NCBI GenBank assembly: GCA_021014325.1
Contig: CM037462.1
Location: 19,860,135 to 19,924,134 of the forward strand
From: Plazaster borealis
Taxonomy: Eukaryota; Echinodermata; Asteroidea; Forcipulatida; Labidiasteridae
Direction: 5' to 3'
Length of the DNA stretch: 64,000 bases
Under the pieces are notes generated by a model. That model made no database searches. It saw only the letters and a list, made by a program, of their open reading frames with translations, and had not been told where the DNA came from. A program made the translations under genes and the position numbers. Positions 58,001-64,000 of this stretch are shown one piece after another; position 1 is the stretch's first letter, and the number at the start of each line of letters is the position of its first letter.

Positions 58001-61000
58001 TATTTTTCCTACAAGGTAAGTGGAGTTACGTGTTGAAGTATGAGACCTATTCCTTTGCATAGCACCATGTAATGGTTTACAAGGTGCTGTGGCGCAATAT
58101 GCAGCCAATCAAACCAGGAACACCGGGGAGAACCCCTTCTCTTGAGGATAAGTGCACTGGGTTCTTTTACGTGCATTACACAACACACGGGACCTACGGC
58201 TTTACGTCCCATCCGAAGGACGAAGCAATAATGGTTAAGTGCCTTGCTTAAGGACACAAGTGTCACGACTGGGATTCGAACCCACACTCTGCTGATCAGA
58301 AACACCAGAGCTTGAGTTCGGTGTTCTTATTCGCTCGGCCAAGACAAGTAGAGATGCATTGCCCAATTTGAGGCCGATTTGACAGTCAAAAATAAATTTA
58401 AATGTTAAATTGCTGTTTTTACAGAGTAGGAAAAGTTATTAGCTTTCATTTGATAGCTTGAATGAAAAAATCCATCAGGGAATAGTGACGATAAATTTAA
58501 AACAACTATTTATGAAAGGCTGGGTCAGCCTTATATAATCCTCAGAGTTAAGACAAAAATTGTTTGCATGCTGGAGCTGTCCAGCTTTGAATATTTATTA
58601 GATCTATACATGCGACACACAGTGTGCGTATTGTACATGTGGATCGCCTGTTCACTGCTCAAAGAGGTCACAATAGACATGAATATTCATCAACTTGCTT
58701 ATTTTTCTGATTGGCCGTCAGGAACGAATATTTAAACAAAAGTGCTGGCATCTGCATTTCCCGACATCAGAAATCTAAACTGTTTATATTTTCCGTTAGA
58801 CAAACATGTAACCTTTCTAAATTCATTGGCTTGTGAATTTTTTTTATTTTTAAATCTTTCATCCAAACACGCGCAATTTATCTTTAAAATACCCACTTGA
58901 CCAGTGGCCATAGTCCAGTTATTTAAAGAGAGAGTTTACAAGTCTCAGTTGTGTTCAAACATCGAGTCCTGCTAAAGTACATGATTTTATTTCTTCACGC
59001 ATTAAAGTTGCGTTTTTGGAAACCCTAAATTCCCAAAAATGTTCAACACACAAAAGACTTGCTTGATCTATAAAGTCAGTTGCCTCAAAACTGAAGGGCT
59101 GTCAAGTGTTTTTACAAACAAATCATTTTAAAGATTGACTCATTTCAATAGTGGAAACGTGCGCACATGTACACGCTACACACACGCTCAGCCAATAAGA
59201 GGTCTTCCGTTGACCTCTTTGAGGGCGCTGTTTCTGTTCTCATTTAATTGGGTTTTTTTCTGTTCTACTCTTCCAGGATTTCTCCAGGAGGGATATGAAT
59301 CAGTATCACAAAGCATTTCTGTCTTGGAATTTCCAGAAAGGACTCGAAGGTTTCAAGATAGATTACGTAAAAGGTAAGATGTGGTGTTGATTTCTTTCTT
59401 GATCAGTCATAAATATCAAGAATAAAGCTGTTGCAAACTGAAGGATACTGGAAGAAGCCGACTGTTTTATCTTTTCCATTCATGAGTGTTGAATACCTCA
59501 TTTAGAATTATTTCCCGAAACTGTCAGAATCCAGCAACATTTTCCAAATACCAAACCGTTGAAATCTGATGAAAGATGCCAAGCCTGAAGCCAGGCATTG
59601 GTGGTTAATCTAACAATCTATCTACATTTCCAAAAGAAAAAAAATCTGATACATATTGTTTTCCAGACTTTTGTTAGTAATGATAATAAAAGTATACATT
59701 TATAATGCACCTTGTCTGTCATATATGACACTCCTTGCGCCGAATTATCAAATCAGGTGGAGATTATTAAGAATGATTTTATGAGACAAAGCAACTGAAA
59801 TACAACACCATGAAAGGTATACAAGGTGAGGGGGCGCACGTCGCTGCCAAACCATGCCAGAAACACTGGAGCAAACTCTGACTAACTTTTCGATAAGTAC
59901 TGTTTTTTTGTAAACATACATTAATAGTTTTAAATACAACACACTGAACCTACTTACACTGAACTTACATCCCATCTAAAGGATGAAGCAATAATGGTTA
60001 AGTGCCTTGCATAAGGACACAAGTGTTAACAACAGAACTCAAACCTACACTCTGCTGATCAGAAACTCCAGAGCTTGAGTCTGGTTTGCTTGATCGCTTG
60101 GCCATGACATGACAATAAAAGTTTTCCTGATGAAAGTGTCTTAAGAATTAAACAATCAGTCATGTCTGGTGATGACTATAAAAACAAATACGCGGTTTCC
60201 AAAGGACCAGATTTAGATAGATTTGAAATATTTCTAAACTCTTATGGGTGGTTGTGGTAGAAATGTCAAACTGTCTTCATTAACCCTCTAAAAATAGAGT
60301 GAAAGTTTCAGATGTCACTAATGTTTCCCAATAATTTATTTTTGTTTACAGGCAGACAACATCAAGTCGTTTCCCCTGAAGTTGGAGCACAGTCTGATGG
60401 GTTTGTAACTTGCTCTTATTTTGTTTAAGACATTTGTAGCCAACCTCGCCAGAAAATTATTGAAATGGCCTTTTTTCTTTTGACATGTTATATAAAATTT
60501 GTGGTTTTAAAATTTATATTTCACTTTGTATTTTAATAATCTTGAGTGGAATGAGCAAACAAGGGGAGGTAGACAATGCCCCATTGTGTAACAATCTTGT
60601 TTGGTATTTGTTGTAGGGTTTGTAATTCCTCAACAATAGCCTGTTGTAAATTTAAGGTTATAGCCTGTTACTGCTAATCATTTGTCAATAATAATTTGGT
60701 TGTCATATTATTTAGGGCTTAAATATTTGGGGAAATCCACAAGACCGCAGGGCTTGTAAAAATTTTACTGGACAAGAAAATTTGTCACAAGAATCATGTG
60801 ACATAGCAATTGTCTTTAGTCTGAGGGATTCAAATTTCAAGCTGAGCAAGTCATTGTATAAAAGTAAAGTCTGTCCTGAGTCAATATGGATCATCAGGCC
60901 GGTGTTTACATTCGGTTTCGTTGGCATTAAATGTCTGAGAATATTTCTATTCCCCCTGGACAGGATGCCAGTCCATCACAGGTTACTCCCCAGCTCTCGC

Positions 61001-63472
61001 CAGTACCCACTTGTACTCCTGGTTGGAGAGAAGCAATCATGCTAAAGTGCCTTGCTCATGGACACAAGTGTCGCGACTGATCAGGCCAGGATTCAAACCA
61101 AAATTCTGTAAATTACAGAACGTGTGACCACCCCCCCTAGACTGCTTGGTCACGACACCCCACAAGCAAGTCATTGTACCAGACATTATTCACATCTAAC
61201 TCCCAGATGGCTTATTTCCAGCTCTGAGGTTCACAGACTTCTGCTTTGAAGTAAAATCACAATGGATGTTAAAACTTGGTTTTTTTTATACTGACTACAT
61301 TGTATTTGTTCTCTTACAGAATCCAGCCACCCTTAGCACTGAACAAGCAGGGACTGTGTACCATTCCCTTGATTAGGAAGAAGCATAGAGACTACAAACT
61401 TCACACCAGCCTGGCCAATGTACTGTCTGTTAGACTACGAGAGGGCTACACCATCAAGGATGTGGCACTCACAAAAAGTAAGCAATTTCAGCTTTAAAGA
61501 GGGGCTTTAATGTCAAATTCAATTTTGTGATGTACTCATTTTTCATTAGATAGAGTCCTCATGTAAGTGGCTACAAAAATTACAAGTCTCTAACCTTATG
61601 TTAAAGTGGTGTAATTGCCATTCTATTCGATGCACTTCTAGTGCAAAATTTGTCAACATTCGAAACATCCTATGACATCATTCAGGAGAAAAATGGGTCT
61701 GTACATTTTTGTTCGGGGGTGTTTTGATTCATTTCTGACTTTCGATGATATTCAATCAAAACAGCCTTGAATTTGAACTTTGGACTGATGAAAAAATTCT
61801 TCCTTGGAATGTAAAGTCCCATTAGTTGATGAAATCCAATGACGTCGTGTTTCAAATTTTGCTTAGAAAAAGTCGCGAATAAACAAAAACATCCCTGTAC
61901 AAAAAGGGCATTCATAACATTGATATAATTATTGAAAACGTAACTGTTTACAGATTTGCTCATAACTTACATGGTATTAAGATGTCATGGTGGAAAAGTT
62001 CCCTCAAAATATTTTTGTCTGAAATGCTCTAGTCCAAATTCCAATGTTTGAAGCTGTGAAAACGAAAACAGTTTTTTTCCCCACTATTTTCTTGTGATTT
62101 TGATGAGCAGTTGAGTTTAAACTTTCACAGGTTTGTAAAACTCAATTTGTGCTGACTGTTTGCTTTGTTTCGCAGATGACAAACAGATAGAAGTAAAATT
62201 AGCACTCCCCTGGAAATACAACGGCAGGATTGAGTACATAGCCTCATCTGCATGGCCACTGAATCCAAACAGGTAAGAATTAAGTAGTCACTGACATTCT
62301 TTTTCCAGATGGTTTTGCAGTTCAGGGCAATTGATTAATGCGAAATGCGCACTGCATAAAATTGAAAATACATGTCAAGCAACGCTAATAATTTCATGTT
62401 TCCACATTGCATACGGTGTGAACCATATAAAAAATATATTTATTGCTTGGCGTGTATTTTCATTTGAAAGGATTGCGCACTATGTATTACGCATAAAACA
62501 CGGACACTTGGATTTCCAGCCTTAGGCTACACAGTTCACAAAAGTACACAGTTAGTTCTGTGCACAGTTTTGCCACCACACACCAATTGCATTTGAATAT
62601 TTGGCCAACTTGCTCGAAAATGTTACAAAGAGTAGGAAGGTTATCCATATAAAAAATATATTTATTGCTTAGCATGTATTTTCATTTTAAAGGATTGCGC
62701 ACTATGTATTACACATAACACATGACAGACACTTGGATTTCCAGCCATAGGCTACTCAGTTCACAAAAGTACACAGAAAAGCCCGGTTCATACTTCCTGT
62801 GAATGCGAATGCGAAGCAAATTTTGGTGATGCAATAATTGGTACGTGCTGCCCTTCCAATTGTGACGCAAGAAAATTCGCTTCGCACGAAGCATTCGCAG
62901 GAAGTATGAACCGGGCTTTAGTTCTGTGCACAGTTTTACACAATTGCATTTGAATAGTAGGCCAACTTGCTCGAAGATGTTACCAAGAGTAGGAAAGTTA
63001 GACTGAAAAGCTATTGTTTCAGGATTAAGAACAATATGTCGCATCAGTGCAAAAAAGTTGTATCTTAATTTTGCAAAAACGTTGTATCTCGCCCAAAAAT
63101 GCTTTGTGCAAAAACGCTATATCTCAGAATTTTGTGTGTACATCTGGGCTATTTGAAGTGAGATACAACGTTTTCAGAATTTTAATCTTGCCTTTAAGGT
63201 AAGTGCTATTTTAGGAGATATGACATTTTTGCACTGTCACAACGAGTATTTCCAGGTTGTTGCCATTCTGTTTTGAACCAATTACATGTGAGAAACATAC
63301 CAATAGCAATAAGAAATGATGATTGATTTTGATGCAGGCATTTGACGAACGTTGACGTGATTATGGAAGGTAGCTATGAGTTTCTACTTGATGTGACCTG
63401 TCCAATGAAGAAGAGTCCACACAACCTCTATCGTGCTAAGGTCGTCACAAACTTCTGGCAAACGCTACAAAG
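48986..63472 (+). CDS. SZT2: SZT2, KICSTOR complex subunit, N-terminal part (13 exons, continues right)
   Basis: Exons: 48986-49015, 52518-52643, 53311-53487, 54042-54119, 54544-54636, 55297-55396, 56058-56282, 57686-57906, 59277-59373, 60352-60400, 61320-61477, 62176-62272, 63338-63472; ~528 residues of a protein that is ~3,400 residues in human. SZT2 is the scaffold of KICSTOR, which holds GATOR1 at the lysosome and restrains mTORC1 when amino acids are scarce. Recognised by [101 protein letters not shown] and [10 protein letters not shown], all collinear with vertebrate SZT2. The Met at 48986 is chosen because [20 protein letters not shown] lines up with the vertebrate N-terminus and has a strong context (AAACATGG). 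An in-frame ATG at 48857 would add 43 residues. The gene is cut by the window edge, not broken. Confidence 0.96.
49077..50202 (+). repeat. SINE copy split by a foldback element
   Basis: Head 49077-49116 (gtttcgtggccgagcggata) and body plus ATT tail 49794-50202 form one 23811-type SINE. The break is at accgaactc, which is duplicated on both sides. SZT2 intron 1. Confidence 0.9.
49117..49793. mobile_element. Foldback DNA transposon with 9-bp target duplication
   Basis: 677 bp, ends TAGCCCCATTAATAGTGCCA and TGGCACTATTAATGGGGCTA. Almost the whole element is one imperfect inverted repeat with its centre near 49445 (ctcgccaatagcgc / gcgctattggcgag). Flanked by accgaactc at 49108-49116 and 49794-49802. 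A 9-bp duplication suggests the Mutator type, but ends alone do not prove it. Confidence 0.85.
50490..51130 (+). repeat. Dispersed ~650 bp repeat, copy B
   Basis: Collinear with 3352-4010, with small indels. It sits in SZT2 intron 1, outside any MITE family 1 copy, so the repeat is an independent mobile unit. Confidence 0.7.
51300..51585 (+). repeat. Dispersed repeat, copy 3 of 3
   Basis: Matches 40740-41045 (gccaaagcacgctgaatt, tttggattgcttttttcta versions). SZT2 intron 1, followed directly by the truncated MITE at 51622. Confidence 0.6.
51622..51880. mobile_element. Truncated copy of the 39895 MITE
   Basis: Starts ctatagacccattgcatatg and runs collinear with 39895-40150 (ggaggcagatcattggacga, ttttgacacccaaaatgaca), but lacks the right inverted end. 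Confidence 0.75.
52112..52182 (+). repeat. tRNA-like sequence (SINE head or tRNA pseudogene)
   Basis: Has a D-arm (gctc...gagc), a perfect T-arm (gcagg ttcaaat cctgc) and TTTT 4 bp later, but the anticodon loop lacks the invariant T33 and the anticodon stem has a mismatch. A related reversed copy with a damaged D-arm is at 56344-56418. Not called as a working tRNA. Confidence 0.5.
52518..52643 (+). CDS. SZT2: SZT2 exon 2
   Basis: Acceptor atattcag, donor CTG|GTGAGT, 42 codons in phase 0: [42 protein letters not shown]. Human has YRISRNVRLAWFLSHLH. Confidence 0.96.
52709..52818 (+). repeat. Short tandem repeat, ~49 bp unit
   Basis: About 2.3 copies of tggaacagtacacaaccca with tcatactccaa. 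In SZT2 intron 2, ~65 bp past the exon 2 donor, which is not part of the unit. Confidence 0.7.
53311..53487 (+). CDS. SZT2: SZT2 exon 3
   Basis: Acceptor tctcaatag, donor GTG|GTAAGT, 59 codons. Contains [14 protein letters not shown] and [20 protein letters not shown], aligning with human [20 protein letters not shown]. Confidence 0.96.
53519..53903 (-). mobile_element. MITE family 2 copy, reversed
   Basis: Ends ttaaaggcatcgtacacgtt and accaaacgtgtacgatgctt. On the - strand its conserved inner motif reads taccaggtaagt, a consensus donor antisense to SZT2. Begins 31 bp after the exon 3 donor. Confidence 0.85.
54042..54119 (+). CDS. SZT2: SZT2 exon 4
   Basis: Acceptor ccattttgcag, donor CCG|GTAAGT, 26 codons: [26 protein letters not shown]. 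Matches human [21 protein letters not shown] in position and length. Confidence 0.9.
54544..54636 (+). CDS. SZT2: SZT2 exon 5
   Basis: Acceptor gtgccttcag, donor CAG|GTAAGC, 31 codons: [31 protein letters not shown]; human [20 protein letters not shown]. Confidence 0.94.
54841..55142. mobile_element. Foldback element
   Basis: Inverted arms: tagacttgtggacaagtcgt on the left and tgacttgtccacaattcta on the right, with ggtgatagcg / cgactatcacc and gcgagac-type pairs inside; centre near 54990. SZT2 intron 5. Confidence 0.75.
55297..55396 (+). CDS. SZT2: SZT2 exon 6
   Basis: Acceptor ttccttcag, donor GACA|GTAAGT, phase 1 out: [33 protein letters not shown]; human VLVQGCLLDPSQREAFLQQV. Confidence 0.94.
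56058..56282 (+). CDS. SZT2: SZT2 exon 7
   Basis: Acceptor attcatcag, donor GCAG|GTAAGC. Ends [22 protein letters not shown], aligned with human [15 protein letters not shown]. The first half is a variable Ser/His/Asp-rich linker. Confidence 0.94.
56344..56480 (-). repeat. tRNA-like SINE, reversed
   Basis: Reversed box B gacttgaaccttcgacc and a tRNA-like stem, then atgttggcggtctccctatt and gggggtgccagtca, a body also seen at 20650-20715. SZT2 intron 7. Confidence 0.6.
56952..57327 (+). mobile_element. MITE family 2 copy
   Basis: Starts ttaaaggcatcgtacacatt and ends accaaacgtgtacaatgcct; contains ctggagcggttatgtccacg. SZT2 intron 7. Confidence 0.85.
57686..57906 (+). CDS. SZT2: SZT2 exon 8
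   Basis: Acceptor tccgatcag, donor ATA|GTAAGT, 73 codons: [60 protein letters not shown]. Human [20 protein letters not shown]; the best conserved block in the window's SZT2. Confidence 0.97.
57922..58350 (-). repeat. tRNA-Leu-like SINE, full length, reversed
   Basis: Reverse of the 23811 copy: ATT-complement run, ttatatagcgctttatactc, ccggggagaaccccttctct, reversed box B gggattcgaacccacactct and cgctcggcc. Begins 15 bp after the SZT2 exon 8 donor. Confidence 0.9.
59277..59373 (+). CDS. SZT2: SZT2 exon 9
   Basis: Acceptor ctcttccag, donor AAAG|GTAAGA. Encodes [32 protein letters not shown]; human VYHRAFLLYSFLRSGE in this place. Confidence 0.88.
59940..60112 (-). repeat. SINE fragment, reversed
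   Basis: Diverged 5' half of the 23811-type SINE (taaggacacaagtgt, ctctgctgatcagaaactcc, cgcttggccatgaca). SZT2 intron 9. Confidence 0.75.
60352..60400 (+). CDS. SZT2: SZT2 exon 10 (49 bp, weak donor)
   Basis: Acceptor tgtttacag, donor GATGG|GTTTGT. Encodes [15 protein letters not shown]. The GTTTGT donor is unusual, but it is the only one nearby that keeps exon 11 in frame. Confidence 0.78.
61320..61477 (+). CDS. SZT2: SZT2 exon 11
   Basis: Acceptor ttctcttacag, donor AAAA|GTAAGC. Encodes [43 protein letters not shown]; human [20 protein letters not shown]. Confidence 0.95.
62176..62272 (+). CDS. SZT2: SZT2 exon 12
   Basis: Acceptor tgtttcgcag, donor AACAG|GTAAGA. Encodes [31 protein letters not shown]; human [20 protein letters not shown]. 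Confidence 0.95.
62428..63000 (+). repeat. Tandem duplication, second copy carrying a MITE
   Basis: 62428-62645 and 62648-63000 are direct repeats (tatatttattgcttggcgtg / tatatttattgcttagcatg, cttggatttccagcc, tgctcgaaaatgtta). The second copy is longer because a ~145 bp palindromic element (aaagcccggttcatacttcc to gaagtatgaaccgggcttt, ~62778-62920) interrupts it. SZT2 intron 12. Confidence 0.8.
63036..63238. mobile_element. Small MITE with cagtgcaaaaa ends
   Basis: catcagtgcaaaaaagttgt on the left and acatttttgcactgtc on the right; the inside has several gttgtatctc repeats. A related right-end fragment occurs at 54283-54330. SZT2 intron 12. Confidence 0.55.
63338..63472 (+). CDS. SZT2: SZT2 exon 13 (last in window)
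   Basis: Acceptor ttgatgcag, donor AAAG|GTAAGC. Encodes [36 protein letters not shown]; human SLYRTHVIRRFWNTLQ. Phase 2 out; the next exon lies outside the window. Confidence 0.95.
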
Positions 63473-64000
63473 GTAAGCTACAACTCAATGAATAAGGTGG
63501 GGGAAATTTGCATCATTTTTATTTTTTTATTTTTTTTTATTTCAAACTCACATTTATTTCCATACTTCATGAACATTTCTAAACAATTACATAGCCAAAC
63601 AAATTATTAAGAAGAATTAACCATAAAATACAACTTGTACAGGGCGGGAAATTAAATAAGTATGGAGGCATCATCTAGAAGCCAGGGCTTGTGGCGAGAT
63701 GCCTGACGGACAGACAAACAAACTTAAACACAGAAACAAGAACACATGGACAGACAGGTTGAATAAATACATGATTGTAGTCCAATGTTCTAGTTTTCAT
63801 TATTATTATTGTTATTATTTATTCTACCTCAACAATACAAAAACAACAAATACAATACAAGGCAAATCGAAGAACTAAAAAACTAAAACGGAAACAACAA
63901 GCAAAAAATATAGGCCCAGCCCTAAAACATACAGAACAGCAATGTGAAGTAAACATTCAACTATAATCATTTTTGAGCCAGACAAAAAAACCTCTATCAG
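63473..64000. other. SZT2 intron 13 start, no exon seen
   Basis: T-rich run at 63520-63540, then AT-rich DNA with an ATT microsatellite at 63797-63826. Nothing else recognisable before the window ends. Confidence 0.5.

Overview
This window is animal nuclear DNA, most likely from an echinoderm. A sea star is my best guess, from the repeat families and gene style rather than from any database match. It is AT-rich and intron-rich. The introns hold many short palindromic transposons, tRNA-derived SINEs ending in ATT runs, and tandem repeats. Three spliced genes were rebuilt exon by exon from splice sites, reading phase and remembered vertebrate proteins. In every case the exon phases join without a frameshift.

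Layout: (1) 1-421, the C-terminal end of a transposase-like protein with a PHD-type zinc finger. (2) 3217-16618, + strand, MED8 (Mediator head subunit 8), eight exons, the first tentative. (3) 16619-25512, gap between the convergent 3' ends of MED8 and CARM1, filled with repeats and AT-rich DNA. (4) 45246 down to 25513, - strand, CARM1/PRMT4 (arginine methyltransferase), complete, 13 exons, about 615 residues. (5) 45247-48985, gap between the divergent CARM1 and SZT2 5' ends. (6) 48986-63472 and beyond, + strand, the first 13 coding exons of SZT2 (KICSTOR subunit upstream of mTORC1). SZT2 runs off the right edge.

MED8 and SZT2 are neighbours in human too, so the MED8-SZT2 pairing looks like old microsynteny, here with CARM1 between them. 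The three proteins have different jobs (transcription, arginine methylation, nutrient signalling) and nothing in the sequence ties them into one pathway.

The most unusual signal is that two of these genes carry an intronic minisatellite seeded on an exon/intron boundary. In MED8 intron 7 a 67-68 bp unit, and in CARM1 intron 11 a 47-48 bp unit, each contains the last bases of the upstream coding exon followed by the 5' splice site. By hand count there are about 17 sense-strand donor copies in MED8 and 32 in CARM1. In both genes the in-frame codon straddling or following the donor start is a stop, so using any distal donor would truncate the protein. Other notable items are a methyltransferase motif I glycine-to-alanine change in CARM1, a GC-AG intron in MED8, a foldback transposon with a clean 9-bp target duplication inside a SINE, and two MITE families that carry a donor-like motif readable on both strands.
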